Shown here piece by piece: positions 9,062 through 17,872 of a stretch of DNA of 64,000 nucleotides. Below the pieces are notes generated by a model. That model did no database searches. It was not told the origin of the DNA and saw only the letters and a list, made by a program, of their open reading frames with translations. Made by a program: the position numbers and the translations under genes. Positions within the stretch are counted from its first letter, which is position 1; the number at the start of each line of letters is the position of its first letter. The stretch is from Roseovarius tolerans. Lineage in GTDB: Bacteria; Pseudomonadota; Alphaproteobacteria; Rhodobacterales; Rhodobacteraceae. The DNA lies in contig NZ_FOBO01000002.1 of NCBI RefSeq assembly GCF_900109855.1, forward strand, positions 1-64,000. Direction: 5' to 3'.

Positions 9062-9138
9062 GCGGTTGTAGCTCAGTTGGTTAGAGTACCGGCCTGTCAC
9101 GCCGGGGGTCGCGGGTTCGAGCCCCGTCAACCGCGCCA
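9062..9138 (+). tRNA. tRNA-Asp (GUC), copy 2
   Basis: An exact duplicate of the tRNA at 8950-9026, including the encoded CCA. The 35-base spacer is not duplicated, so the array is a tRNA duplication without a long repeat unit. The identical copies remain homogenised, presumably by gene conversion. Confidence 0.97.
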
Positions 9139-9171
9139 TTCTCATGATATTCCAAATGCTTGCGATGGTTG

Positions 9172-9609
9172 TCAGACCACCAGCACCGGCACCTCCGACA
9201 GCCCGGTTACCTTGTGCGAGACGCTGCCCAGCAGGTAGCCTTCCATCGAGCCCATGCCGCGACTGCCGATCACGATCAGGTCGTTGTCGTGCTCTTTGGC
9301 GAATTTGACGATGGTGCGCGAGGTGGGGCCGGATTTGATGAAGGCGCGGACCTCTGGAAAGCCCGCATCAATGGCGTGTTTCTTGGCGTAATCGGCGACC
9401 TCGGTGGCGTGGGCCGACATGATGTCATCGAGATTGCCGGGGTCGTTTGGGCGCACCATCGACAGCGAGGCCTCGAGCATCGAGTGGTGGCGATAGACCG
9501 TCAGGATGGTCAGCGCCGCCTCGGTGAGGCGGGCCACTTCCATGGCCTTGTCGAGCGCCTTTTCCGCATTGGGCGAGCCGTCGAAGGGCACAAGGATCGA
9601 TTTGAACAT
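9172..9609 (-). CDS. UspA-family universal stress protein (TeaD-like)
   Basis: A 145-residue single-domain UspA protein. It starts with the hydrophobic strand and the Pro-Phe-Asp-Gly-Ser motif and ends with the ATP-binding signature Gly-x2-Gly-x9-Gly-Ser (Gly-Ser-Arg-Gly then nine residues then Gly-Ser-Val-Ser), so it is probably of the ATP-binding type. It follows the TRAP large permease gene after 15 bases and is the last gene of that operon. In Halomonas the homologous UspA protein TeaD regulates the ectoine TRAP transporter TeaABC. By position, the same regulatory role is likely here; this is inference from gene order. Confidence 0.88.
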   Translation of the reverse strand: MFKSILVPFDGSPNAEKALDKAMEVARLTEAALTILTVYRHHSMLEASLSMVRPNDPGNLDDIMSAHATEVADYAKKHAIDAGFPEVRAFIKSGPTSRTIVKFAKEHDNDLIVIGSRGMGSMEGYLLGSVSHKVTGLSEVPVLVV

Positions 9610-9624
9610 GGTGTCCTCCTCGGG

Positions 9625-10911
9625 TTATTTCGCAAAGGCGAGATCGCGCAGGAAGAGGGCGATCTGCGGGAAGTAGATCAGCGCTACGGCCACCGATAGC
9701 AGGATGCAGATGAAGGGCGGCGTGCCGCGGATCACCTCCCAATAGGGCCGTTTGAAGACCGCGATGGCGGTGAAGATGTCACAGCCGAAGGGCGGCGTCG
9801 CCGAGCCGATGGCGACCTGAAGCGTGATGATCGTGCCGACAAGTACCGGGTCAAGGCCCACGGAGTCCACGACGGGTGCGAAGATCGGCACCATGACGAG
9901 GATCACCACGATGGGATCGACGAACATGCAGCCGACAAAGAACGCGATGGAGATCACGAAGAGCACGCCGACCTGTCCCATCTCGTCGATGCCGATGGAG
10001 CCGAGGATTTCCTGCGGGATCTGGGCAAAGGAAATCACCCAGGAAAATGCAGCCCCCACACCGACGAGGATGAACACCACCGCCGTGATCAGCCCGGTGG
10101 ATTTCGCCGTGTCATAGACGCCCGAGAGGTCGAGCGAGCGAAACACCAGCACTTCGAGGATGAGCGCGTAGAGCACGCAGGCCGCCGCCGCCTCGGTGGG
10201 CGAGAAGATGCCGCCATAGATGCCGCCGATGATGATCGCCGGAAAGCCCAGCGGCCAAAGCGCGTATTGGATGGCGCGGGCGCGGTCGGGCCAGCTTGTC
10301 TTGGGTTCGGTGGGAACGTTGTTGCGCACCGCGTAGATCCACGAATAGATCGAGAAAAGCAGCAGGATCAGCAGCCCAGGCCCGATGCCCGCGATGAAGA
10401 GTTCCGCAATCGAGGTGTTGGAGACGACGCCGTAGATGATCATGCCGATGGAGGGCGGGATCAGGAAGGCGATGTCGGAGGAGTTGACGATTAGCGCGAG
10501 GATGAAGCTGTCGTTGTAGCCGGCCTTTTGCATCCGCGGCCGCAGCGGCGAGCCGATGGCAACCACCGTGGCCTGAGTGGAGCCCGAGACCGCGCCGAAC
10601 ATCGTGCAGGCCGCCGCCGTCGAGACCGCGAGCCCGCCCTTGAGGTGGCCGACGAAGGCCATCACGAGGTCGATGAGCCGCCCCGCCGATTGGCCGCGTG
10701 TCATGATGTCGGCGGCGAAGATGAACATCGGCACCGCGATCAGCGAGGCGGGGCGGATGCCCGCCATGATCTGCTGGATCATCGTTTCAAGCTGACCAAA
10801 GCCGCCAAAGAGCGTGTAGAAGCCGACGAAGGCCCCGACGATCAGGGGAATCATCATCGGAAAGCCCAGAAGCAGCAGGACGATCATGATCGAGAAAATC
10901 GTTGCGGCCAT
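9625..10911 (-). CDS. dctM: TRAP transporter large permease subunit (DctM)
   Basis: A 428-residue, very hydrophobic protein with about 12 membrane segments, the normal length for the DctM/TeaC subunit of tripartite ATP-independent periplasmic transporters. Family motifs include the Pro-Met-Phe-Ile-Phe-Ala region near residue 60, the Gly-Ser-x-x-Ala-Thr-Val helix near 113 and a Pro-Pro-Ser-Ile-Gly motif near 152. It forms the transport channel and works with the small permease (upstream, 3-base gap) and the periplasmic binding protein, using a Na+ or H+ gradient to import an organic acid or compatible solute. Confidence 0.93.
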   Translation of the reverse strand: MAATIFSIMIVLLLLGFPMMIPLIVGAFVGFYTLFGGFGQLETMIQQIMAGIRPASLIAVPMFIFAADIMTRGQSAGRLIDLVMAFVGHLKGGLAVSTAAACTMFGAVSGSTQATVVAIGSPLRPRMQKAGYNDSFILALIVNSSDIAFLIPPSIGMIIYGVVSNTSIAELFIAGIGPGLLILLLFSIYSWIYAVRNNVPTEPKTSWPDRARAIQYALWPLGFPAIIIGGIYGGIFSPTEAAAACVLYALILEVLVFRSLDLSGVYDTAKSTGLITAVVFILVGVGAAFSWVISFAQIPQEILGSIGIDEMGQVGVLFVISIAFFVGCMFVDPIVVILVMVPIFAPVVDSVGLDPVLVGTIITLQVAIGSATPPFGCDIFTAIAVFKRPYWEVIRGTPPFICILLSVAVALIYFPQIALFLRDLAFAK

Positions 10912-10914
10912 GGC

Positions 10915-11541
10915 TCAGACCTCCATCTCGTTGTCGTCATATCCCTCAAGCACGGCGGTCGAGAGGTAGATATCCTTGGACAGGATGTTCTTGATGGCCG
11001 TGAGCAGGTATTGCAGCCCGGTCATGAAGAAGCCCACCGGCACCCAGACGAGGGTGACCCAGACGGGAATTTGCAGCGAGGGCAGGACACGTCCGCGACC
11101 CGCCTGCGTCAGGATGTACTGGAACGAGTAGTAGCAAAGGCCCAGCATGAAGACGGCCGTCACCAGCGCGATCACGATCATCATGAGTTTGCGCACCTTG
11201 GGGGGCAGCGCGTCGTAGATCGCCGACATCCGAATGTGACGGCCCTGACGGGCGGCATAGCTGATGCCGGCGAAGGTGATCAGGATGATCAGGATGCGGT
11301 TGAGTTCCTCGGAGAAGAACAGGCTGTTCTGAAAGACAAAGCGACCGACCACATTGGCGACGGTGTTGGCGGCCATGAGCAGCACGCCGACGGCCAGCAT
11401 GATCGCCTCGACGCGGGCGATCAGCGTGTCGATGGTGCCGAGAAAGCCGGGCAGCGTGGAGACATATGTATCTGGCGGAGGCAAGCCCCGGGCGTTTCGT
11501 TCCGGCGGTGCCGCGCCGTCCGTATCAGGCTTGTCGTTCAC
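10915..11541 (-). CDS. dctQ: TRAP transporter small permease subunit (DctQ)
   Basis: A 208-residue protein with four membrane helices (about residues 38-58, 75-95, 115-135, 150-175) after a polar N-terminal stretch. This matches the DctQ subunit, which supports DctM in the inner membrane. It lies 3 bases upstream of dctM and is separated from dctP by an 84-base gap containing a strong stem-loop. The long proline/glutamate-containing N-terminus (about 30 residues) is somewhat longer than typical; an internal start is possible but no better ribosome site is visible. Confidence 0.9.
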   Translation of the reverse strand: MNDKPDTDGAAPPERNARGLPPPDTYVSTLPGFLGTIDTLIARVEAIMLAVGVLLMAANTVANVVGRFVFQNSLFFSEELNRILIILITFAGISYAARQGRHIRMSAIYDALPPKVRKLMMIVIALVTAVFMLGLCYYSFQYILTQAGRGRVLPSLQIPVWVTLVWVPVGFFMTGLQYLLTAIKNILSKDIYLSTAVLEGYDDNEMEV

Positions 11542-11583
11542 GGCTGACCCTCCCCGCGAAAATCATCTTTCGATTATGGGTGC

Positions 11584-11610
11584 GGGGGCGGCGCGATGTG
11601 TGCCGCCCCC
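11584..11610 (-). promoter_or_regulatory. Stem-loop between dctP and dctQ
   Basis: A perfect 9-bp GC stem (GGGGGCGGC / GCCGCCCCC) with a 9-base loop, in the gap between the binding-protein gene and the small-permease gene. There is no following U run, so it is more likely an mRNA-stabilising or attenuating structure than a full terminator. Such structures are known to raise the level of periplasmic binding protein over the permease in transporter operons; that role here is inferred. Confidence 0.55.
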
Positions 11611-11625
11611 GATGTGGTGCCGGTG

Positions 11626-12645
11626 TTATTCGGTCACGGCCTCGAGATCGGCCTTCAGTTGGTCGAGGATTGCCTTGCCGCTATCCCCGGTCATCTCGAC
11701 GAACCGGTCTTCGACCTTTTCACCAGCCTCGATGAACGGCTGACGCTGCTCTTCGCTCAGCACGTTGATCTCGATCTCTGGCTTGGCTTCCTTGATCTTC
11801 TCGATGCTCTCTTCGTGCAGTCCTTGCTGGTAGTCGATGATATGATCGAACGCCACGTCGATGGCATCCTGCACGACCTGCTGTTCTTCATCCGAGAGAC
11901 CTTCGTAGAATTCCTGATTGGCCATCACGGCAGTGGTAAAGTTGCTGTGGCCCAGGCAGGTGATGACCTCGGACACCTCATACATGTTGGCCGACCAGTT
12001 CCAGAACATCGGGTTTTCCTGACCCTGAATGATCCCGGTCTGGAGCGCGCCGTAAACCTCGCCCCATGGTAGCGGCGTGGGGGTCGCACCAAACGCCTGA
12101 TAGCTTTCGACAAGCAGCGGGTTGGTCATCACGCGCACCTTGACCTCGTTGAGGTCGGCGGGTTCGGTCACTGGCTCCTGCGTGGTCACGCAGACCTCGC
12201 CTTCGGGGAACATGGTCAGAAGTTCCAGCCCCTGTTCGGCATAAAGCTCGGGGAACATCTCGTTGACCGCCTTGGAGGTACGGAAAAACTCGCCGAGTGC
12301 CTCGGTGTCCTGCGGTAGCAGATAGGGGACGAAAAACACCTGCGCCTCGGGGATGAGCGAGCCGGTGAAGCCCGGGCTCTGGTCGACGAATTGCAAAATC
12401 CCGGCCTGCGCCTGTTCCATCGTGTCGGCGGATTCGCCGAGCGTGCCATAGGGGAAGAGCTGCACCTGATGGTCGGAATTGGCCTCGACCTCTTCCTTGA
12501 ATTTCTGGGCAAAGACGCCCTGCACGTCCTCGAGCGCCTCCTCGAAGGCGTAGCGCCAGGTATCGGCGGTCACGGCGGTCGCGCTGAGGGCCAGAATACT
12601 GGTGGTGGCGAGCGCCGTGACTGTGCGTTTTACGACTGTGGTCAT
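11626..12645 (-). CDS. dctP: TRAP transporter substrate-binding protein (DctP)
   Basis: A 339-residue periplasmic binding protein with a cleavable signal peptide (Ala-rich, cut near residue 27). The family features are present: the N-terminal strand, the Gly-Thr-Leu-Gly-Glu-Ser motif near 68, the Val-Arg-Val-Met motif near 172 whose arginine binds the substrate carboxylate, and the Pro-x-Pro-Leu-Pro-Trp-Gly-Glu-Val-Tyr stretch near 190. It captures the solute and delivers it to DctQM. A GGGAG ribosome site precedes the ATG. The substrate is not defined; the neighbouring UspA gene recalls ectoine-type TeaABC, while the upstream dehalogenase could hint at halo-acids. Confidence 0.92.
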   Translation of the reverse strand: MTTVVKRTVTALATTSILALSATAVTADTWRYAFEEALEDVQGVFAQKFKEEVEANSDHQVQLFPYGTLGESADTMEQAQAGILQFVDQSPGFTGSLIPEAQVFFVPYLLPQDTEALGEFFRTSKAVNEMFPELYAEQGLELLTMFPEGEVCVTTQEPVTEPADLNEVKVRVMTNPLLVESYQAFGATPTPLPWGEVYGALQTGIIQGQENPMFWNWSANMYEVSEVITCLGHSNFTTAVMANQEFYEGLSDEEQQVVQDAIDVAFDHIIDYQQGLHEESIEKIKEAKPEIEINVLSEEQRQPFIEAGEKVEDRFVEMTGDSGKAILDQLKADLEAVTE

Positions 12646-12708
12646 GATGTTCTCCCAACTGTTAACAAATCCCTTTGAGCCTGTCGCGAACTGACCTCCA
12701 TGTCAAAT

Positions 12709-12763
12709 GGGAGTCGTAAGCCGTTATAAATATTTGGAATATGCTGTTTCGAGAGGGAGTCGT
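12709..12763. promoter_or_regulatory. Direct repeats flanking an AT-rich core upstream of dctP
   Basis: The 9-mer GGGAGTCGT occurs at 12709-12717 and 12755-12763, exactly 46 bp apart, flanking an AT-rich stretch. This lies in the 150-bp gap upstream of dctP. It could be a pair of regulator sites around the TRAP promoter. No regulator gene is nearby, so this is only suggestive. Confidence 0.3.
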
Positions 12764-12795
12764 GCGTGTCGCTTTTGGCGCATTCCCGACGTTTT

Positions 12796-13659
12796 CTACG
12801 CGCGCGCGTCCGAGATAAACCGGCGCAGCGCGGCGATGGTGTCCGAGGGGTTGGTGTCGGGGAAAAAGTGCCCGCCGGGGATCGCCTGCGCCTGCATATG
12901 GCGGCATTTCGCGGCCCATGTGGCGGCCACGTCGTAGTGCTCGGCCATAGCTCCGGAGGCTCCGAAGAGGACGAGCGTGGGGCAGGGGATTAGCGCCTCG
13001 GAGTCCGCCTCGTCGTCGGCGATGTCGAGGGCAAGCGTTGCGCGGTAATCGTTGCACATGCCGCGAATCGTTTCCGGGTCGCGCCAGGCGGCGCGATAGT
13101 GCGCCAGTTGATCCGCATCGAAGGCATCGAGTTGCGCGCCGCCCCAGCCGAGCAGGCAGGACTGGAAATAGCGGTCCGGGTCGGCGGCGATCATGCGGTC
13201 GGGGAAAGGTTCGGGCTGGGCGAGGAAGAACCAGTGATAATAGGATTTCGCCACGGGCCAGCGCAGGTCCGAGAGCAGCGTGTGGGTGGGGATGATGTCC
13301 ATCAGGGTGAGGGTCGTGACGCGGTCGGGCGCATCAAGCGTCAACCGATGCGCCACCCGCGCGCCGCGATCATGGCCGACAAGATCAAAGGTTGCGTGGC
13401 CGAGGCTGTCCATCAGTGCGAGCATCTCGTGCGCCATGGCACGGAAGCTGTAGGCGGCGAGGTCTTGCGGCTTGTTTGAGGCCCCATAGCCCGGCAGGTC
13501 GGGGCAGATCACGGTATGGGACTGCGCCAGCACGGGTGCGATATGGGCCCACATGGCGCGGGTCTGGGGAAAGCCGTGCAGGAGCAGGAGCGGTGGCCCC
13601 TCACCGCCGATGCTGTAGGCGAGGGGACCGCTTTGATTTTCGGTGAAGCCTGGGATCAT
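12796..13659 (-). CDS. Haloacetate (fluoroacetate-type) dehalogenase
   Basis: A 287-residue alpha/beta hydrolase. Every residue that defines fluoroacetate dehalogenases can be placed: nucleophile Asp97 followed by Arg98 and Arg101 (carboxylate binding) in the motif Gly-His-Asp-Arg-Gly-Ala-Arg, acid Asp121, halide-binding His142, Trp143 and Tyr205, and the general base His264 in Gly-Gly-His-Phe-Phe-Pro. The oxyanion motif His-Gly-Phe-Pro-Gln is at 28-32. The enzyme should hydrolyse a short-chain 2-haloacid to the hydroxy acid in the cytoplasm; its fluoride versus chloride preference cannot be told. Only 12 bases separate it from the upstream dipeptidase gene, so they are probably cotranscribed. 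Related epoxide hydrolases lack the two arginines. Confidence 0.85.
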   Translation of the reverse strand: MIPGFTENQSGPLAYSIGGEGPPLLLLHGFPQTRAMWAHIAPVLAQSHTVICPDLPGYGASNKPQDLAAYSFRAMAHEMLALMDSLGHATFDLVGHDRGARVAHRLTLDAPDRVTTLTLMDIIPTHTLLSDLRWPVAKSYYHWFFLAQPEPFPDRMIAADPDRYFQSCLLGWGGAQLDAFDADQLAHYRAAWRDPETIRGMCNDYRATLALDIADDEADSEALIPCPTLVLFGASGAMAEHYDVAATWAAKCRHMQAQAIPGGHFFPDTNPSDTIAALRRFISDARA

Positions 13660-13671
13660 TTGGCCCCACTC

Positions 13672-15060
13672 TTATTTGGCCAGAGCGTCAAGCACCCGTG
13701 CCCATGACCTGATGCCCTTGTGAAAGCTCTCGACATTGTATTTCTCGTTGGGTGAGTGGATGGCGTCATCCTCCTGCGCGAAGCCGATGAGCATCGCATC
13801 GAGCCCGAGAACCTCCTTGAAAAATCCCGCGATGGGGATCGAGCCGCCCATGCCGGTCAGCACCGCCTCGCGGTCCCATTCCGCGGTAAGCGCCTGACGG
13901 GCGGCCTCGAATTCGGGGCGGTCGGTGTTCATCACGGCGGCGGGTGAGCCGTCGAGATCCTGATTCCAGGTGATTTTCGCGTCGGGTGACAGCCGGTCCT
14001 CGACATGTTTGCGGATCTTGGTGCGCAGTTTGTCAGGGTCCATGTCGCCGACGAGGCGGCAGGTCAGTTTGCAATGCGCCTCAGACGGGATGACGGTCTT
14101 GGTGCCGGCCCCCTGATAGCCGCCCCAGAGGCCGTTGATTTCGAGCGTCGGGCGGGCCCATTGCTGCACGAGGGTGGAATAGCCCGCCTCGCCATGCGGC
14201 TGCGTCATGCCGACGGAAGATAGATATTCGTGCTCATCGAACCCGCAGTTTTCCCATTGGCGCAGCAACGTGTCGGGCACTTCGTGGACGCCCTCGTAGA
14301 AGCCCTCAATGGCGACGCGGCCCTGATCATCGTGGAACGAGGCGATGAGGCGGGAGATTTCGCGCAGGGGGTTGAGGGCGGGGCCGCCGTAATGCCCCGA
14401 ATGCAGGTCGATGCGCGGGCCGGTTATGGTGAATTGGTCCTTGAGCATGCCGCGCAGTTGCGAGGCGATGGAGGGCACGCCGGGGGCAACCATCGAGGTG
14501 TCGCAGATCAGCGCGAGATCGGCGGTGAGTTCGGCGGTATTCTCGCGCATGAAGGGGATGAGCGAGGGCGAGCCTGATTCTTCCTCGCCCTCGAAGAAGA
14601 AGGTGATGCGGCAGGGCAGGGTGCCGGTCACGTCGCGGTAGGCGCGGCAGGCTTCGACGAAGGTCATCAGCTGGCCCTTGTCATCCGAGGCGCCGCGCGC
14701 GCGGATCACTTTTCCGTGCGGCGTATCCTCGATCTCGGGGGCGAACGGGTCAGTATGCCACAGGTCGAGCGGGTCGACCGGCTGCACGTCGTAATGGCCG
14801 TAAAAGAGCAGATGCGGCCCGGTGCTGCCCTCGGGCCCGGCGATATGGCCCACGACCATCGGGCGGCCCGGGGTGGGGCGTTTTTCTGCTTTGACGCCAA
14901 GGCTTTGCAAGTCATTTACCAGCCAGTCCGCCGCCGCCTCGCAGTCTGCGTCATAGGCCGGATCGGTGGAGATCGACGGAATGCGCAATAGCCCAGAGAG
15001 CCGGTCGAGGGCTTTGGGCAATTGGTCGTCGATGCGGGTGAGAACGGCGGAAAGGGACAT
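13672..15060 (-). CDS. M20-family dipeptidase
   Basis: A 462-residue cytosolic metallopeptidase of the M20 family (dipeptidase/carnosinase-like group). Zinc-ligand motifs are visible: His-Tyr-Asp-Val-Gln-Pro, Gly-Ala-Ser-Asp-Asp-Lys-Gly, the Glu-Gly-Glu-Glu-Glu-Ser-Gly catalytic/ligand stretch, a Cys-Asp-Thr ligand region, and the C-terminal His-Ser-Pro-Asn-Glu. The lid-domain motif His-Ser-Gly-His-Tyr-Gly-Gly is also present. The start at 15060 is chosen because an AAAGG site lies 8 bases upstream; a further 25 in-frame codons upstream lack one. It is the first gene of the minus-strand group and lies about 70 bp from an FNR-type box shared with hemA. Confidence 0.9.
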   Translation of the reverse strand: MSLSAVLTRIDDQLPKALDRLSGLLRIPSISTDPAYDADCEAAADWLVNDLQSLGVKAEKRPTPGRPMVVGHIAGPEGSTGPHLLFYGHYDVQPVDPLDLWHTDPFAPEIEDTPHGKVIRARGASDDKGQLMTFVEACRAYRDVTGTLPCRITFFFEGEEESGSPSLIPFMRENTAELTADLALICDTSMVAPGVPSIASQLRGMLKDQFTITGPRIDLHSGHYGGPALNPLREISRLIASFHDDQGRVAIEGFYEGVHEVPDTLLRQWENCGFDEHEYLSSVGMTQPHGEAGYSTLVQQWARPTLEINGLWGGYQGAGTKTVIPSEAHCKLTCRLVGDMDPDKLRTKIRKHVEDRLSPDAKITWNQDLDGSPAAVMNTDRPEFEAARQALTAEWDREAVLTGMGGSIPIAGFFKEVLGLDAMLIGFAQEDDAIHSPNEKYNVESFHKGIRSWARVLDALAK

Positions 15061-15128
15061 GGCTGGCCTTTGGGTCTGGTCTATGTATTCTGGTGAGGGT
15101 AACAGGCCGCTCAGCACTGTCCAGCGAG

Positions 15129-15142
15129 TTGACACAGGTCAA
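15129..15142. promoter_or_regulatory. FnrL/Dnr-type binding site between dipeptidase gene and hemA
   Basis: TTGACACAGGTCAA is a perfect palindrome with TTGAC half-sites separated by four bases, matching the FNR-family consensus TTGAY-N4-RTCAA. It lies in the divergent intergenic region, 153 bases before hemA and about 70 before the dipeptidase start. FnrL activates hemA under low oxygen in Rhodobacter sphaeroides. A start at about 15177 would put the site at -41.5 with a weak -10 (TGTAAC) at 15163-15168. Confidence 0.65.
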
Positions 15143-15294
15143 GGAGGGCGGGGGCGGAAATTTGTAACCTGTTGTGTGAAAGGGATGTATATTATATGCA
15201 TTCCAAATGTTGAATAAGTAGCGTAGAGCACGCTGCCAAAGACCCCGAGTGGTGGCCAAGGCTGCCCATGGGTGCCGAAGGGAAGGACCTGCCA

Positions 15295-16524
15295 GTGGAT
15301 TACGCGGCCAAGCTGGATCAAGCGATCGAACGTCTGCACGACGAGGGGCGCTATCGCACCTTCATCGATATCGAGCGGAAGAACGGCAATTTCCCGCATG
15401 CCACCTGGCGCAAGCCGGATGGGAATGAGCAGCCGATCACGGTCTGGTGTGGCAATGACTACCTTGGCATGGGGCAGCATCCGGTCGTGCTGAGCGCGAT
15501 GCATGAGGCGATTGACGCCACCGGTGCAGGATCGGGCGGCACGCGCAACATTTCCGGCACTACGGTCTATCACAAACGGCTGGAGGCGGAGCTGGCTGAT
15601 TTGCACGGCAAGGAGGCGGCGCTACTGTTCACATCGGCCTATATCGCCAATGACGCGACGCTGAGCACGCTGCCCAAGCTGTTCCCCGGTCTGATCATCT
15701 ATTCCGACGCGCTGAACCATGCCAGCATGATCGAGGGCGTGCGCCGCAATGGCGGGGCCAAGCGGATTTTCCGGCACAACGACGTCGCGCACCTGCGCGA
15801 GTTGATGGCGGCGGACGATCCGGACGCGCCCAAGCTGATCGCGTTCGAGAGCGTCTATTCGATGGATGGGGATTTCGGCCCTATTGAGGCGATCTGCGAT
15901 CTGGCGGACGAGTTCGGCGCGCTGACCTATATTGACGAGGTTCATGCGGTGGGCATGTATGGTCCGCGCGGCGCGGGTATCTGCGAGCGGGACCGGCTGA
16001 TGCACCGTCTGGACATCATCAACGGGACGCTGGCCAAGGCCTATGGTGTGATGGGCGGCTATATCGCGGCATCTGCAAAAATGTGCGATGCGGTGCGCAG
16101 CTATGCGCCCGGCTTTATCTTTTCGACGTCGCTCGCCCCGGCGCTGGCTGCAGGCGCTACCGCGTCGGTTGCATTTCTGAAGACGTCGGAGGGGCAAAAG
16201 CTGCGCGAGCAACATCAGACGCAGGCGAAGATCCTCAAGACCCGGCTGAAGGGTATGGGCTTGCCGCTGATCGACCACGGCAGCCATATCGTGCCGGTGA
16301 TCGTGGGCGACCCGGTGCATACCAAAAAGCTGTCGGATATGCTGCTTGAGGGCCATGGCATCTACGTTCAGCCGATCAACTTTCCGACCGTGCCGCGTGG
16401 CACCGAGCGGCTGCGTTTCACGCCGTCTCCGGTTCATGGGCCGGACGAGATGGACGCATTGGTGCACGCGATGGACGCGCTCTGGAGCCATTGTGCGCTG
16501 AATCGCGCCGAATTGGCGGGATGA
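15295..16524 (+). CDS. hemA: 5-aminolevulinate synthase
   Basis: Condenses glycine and succinyl-CoA to 5-aminolevulinate, the first step of haem (and bacteriochlorophyll) synthesis by the C4 pathway used by alphaproteobacteria; pyridoxal-phosphate enzyme. The GTG at 15295 is chosen because GGAAGGA stands 7-8 bases upstream, and because it gives a 409-residue protein whose PLP lysine falls at 248, the same number as in Rhodobacter capsulatus ALAS. Other signatures are the N-terminal Arg-Tyr-Arg-Thr-Phe, the glycine loop Gly-Ser-Gly-Gly-Thr-Arg and Asp-Glu-Val-His-Ala-Val. An in-frame ATG 27 bases upstream is less likely. Control by an FNR-type regulator is suggested by the palindrome at 15129-15142. 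Confidence 0.96.
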   Translation: MDYAAKLDQAIERLHDEGRYRTFIDIERKNGNFPHATWRKPDGNEQPITVWCGNDYLGMGQHPVVLSAMHEAIDATGAGSGGTRNISGTTVYHKRLEAELADLHGKEAALLFTSAYIANDATLSTLPKLFPGLIIYSDALNHASMIEGVRRNGGAKRIFRHNDVAHLRELMAADDPDAPKLIAFESVYSMDGDFGPIEAICDLADEFGALTYIDEVHAVGMYGPRGAGICERDRLMHRLDIINGTLAKAYGVMGGYIAASAKMCDAVRSYAPGFIFSTSLAPALAAGATASVAFLKTSEGQKLREQHQTQAKILKTRLKGMGLPLIDHGSHIVPVIVGDPVHTKKLSDMLLEGHGIYVQPINFPTVPRGTERLRFTPSPVHGPDEMDALVHAMDALWSHCALNRAELAG

Positions 16525-16587
16525 CGCAAGCGGACGTGCATTAAACCTTGCGCTGTGTTAATCTCATCTAAAGATAAGGCCTATGGT

Positions 16588-16603
16588 CGAATCGTGAGAT
16601 TCG
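16588..16603 (+). promoter_or_regulatory. Inverted repeat upstream of the RodZ-like gene
   Basis: CGAATC-GTGA-GATTCG is a perfect 6-bp inverted repeat with a four-base centre. As RNA it would form a short hairpin closed by a GNRA-type loop (GUGA); as DNA it could be an operator. It lies 36 bases before the start codon at 16640. No further evidence. Confidence 0.3.
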
Positions 16604-16639
16604 TATGGGGCCAAGGGACACGCAAGAGGCACAGAGCGC

Positions 16640-17872
16640 ATGATCGGGCGGCGTTTTTCGCGCAATGTCGAAACGGACGAGGCCGATATGCGCGGCTTCG
16701 ACGCCTTTGAACTGCGTCTTGGTGACCTAATGCGCGGCGAACGCGCGACCCTCGGAAAATCCCTGTTGGATGTGGAACGCGAGTTGCGGATCAAGGCCAA
16801 TTACGTGGCCGCGATTGAGAATGCCGACCCGTCCGCCTTTGACACGCCCGGTTTCATTCCCGGCTATGTTCGGTCCTATGCACGCTATCTGGGCATGGAT
16901 CCGGATCAGGCGTTCACGACATTCTGCGCCGAGTCGGGTTTTTCCATCGCGCATGGCATGTCCGCCGAGGCCTCGTCCATTCGCAAGCCCGGCGCGATGC
17001 CGGTGCGCAAGACGAGGGCGCAGGACCCGCTGATCGCGCCGAACACGCCGTTCCTGCCGGCCTCCGAGAGTTTTCTGGCGCGGATCGAGCCGGGGGCGAT
17101 CGGATCGGCGCTGGTGCTGGTCGCATTGATCGGTGCCATCGGCTATGGCGGCTGGAGCGTGCTGCGACAGGTGCAGCAGGTTCAGCTTGCGCCGGTCGAG
17201 AATACGCCGGTCGTGCTGGCTGATCTTGACCCCCTGAGCGGGGCCGCGGTGACGCGTGACGAGGCGTTGGCCGATGCGGGCGATGCGGCGGGAGTGTTTC
17301 AGCCACCGCGCGATGAGCGTCTGAGCCGTCTTTACCGCCCCAAGGCACTGGATGTGCCAGTGATGGTGGCGCGTGATGCACCGATTTCCACGCTCGACCC
17401 GCGCGAGGTGGGCACGCTGAGCCCGACCGCGCCCGAGGCGGACCGCGCAAGCGGGATCGAACTCGCCCTGCGTGAGGCGCAGGGGTTTGGCACTGACGCG
17501 TTGGCCACCCCAAAGGTTGTTGCCGACGGCCCGCCCGATTTGCAGGTCGTGGCTGTGCGCCCGGCCTGGGTGCGGGTGCGCGGGGCCGATGGCAGCGTGA
17601 TTTTCGAAGGCATTCTGAATGCGGGCGATACCTATGACGTGCCCGCCACCGAAGAACCGCCGACCCTGCGGGTGGGCGAATCGGGGGCCGTGTATTTTGC
17701 CGTGAACGGTCAGCATTACGGGCCTGCGGGGGCGCGCGGATCAGTGACATCCGACCTTGCACTGACGCCGGAGACACTGACCGAACGCTATTCCGTGGCG
17801 GATATCTCGGCCGATCAGGATCTCATGCAATATGTCGCCGAACTCACGACGGACCCTGCCGCTCAGGACTGA
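16640..17872 (+). CDS. RodZ-like HTH/DUF4115 membrane protein
   Basis: A 410-residue protein with the architecture of RodZ: an N-terminal helix-turn-helix of the HTH_25 class (about residues 28-95, with Glu-Leu-Arg-Ile-Lys-Ala-Asn-Tyr and the following Pro-Gly-Phe-Ile-Pro-Gly-Tyr-Val-Arg), one transmembrane helix (about 155-175), a proline/acid-rich linker and a C-terminal DUF4115 domain (about 290-385). RodZ couples MreB filaments to the cell-wall elongation machinery. Here it lies between hemA and ispG, a common order in this group. The cytoplasmic HTH is usually used for MreB binding rather than DNA binding. Function by homology only. Confidence 0.82.
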   Translation: MIGRRFSRNVETDEADMRGFDAFELRLGDLMRGERATLGKSLLDVERELRIKANYVAAIENADPSAFDTPGFIPGYVRSYARYLGMDPDQAFTTFCAESGFSIAHGMSAEASSIRKPGAMPVRKTRAQDPLIAPNTPFLPASESFLARIEPGAIGSALVLVALIGAIGYGGWSVLRQVQQVQLAPVENTPVVLADLDPLSGAAVTRDEALADAGDAAGVFQPPRDERLSRLYRPKALDVPVMVARDAPISTLDPREVGTLSPTAPEADRASGIELALREAQGFGTDALATPKVVADGPPDLQVVAVRPAWVRVRGADGSVIFEGILNAGDTYDVPATEEPPTLRVGESGAVYFAVNGQHYGPAGARGSVTSDLALTPETLTERYSVADISADQDLMQYVAELTTDPAAQD

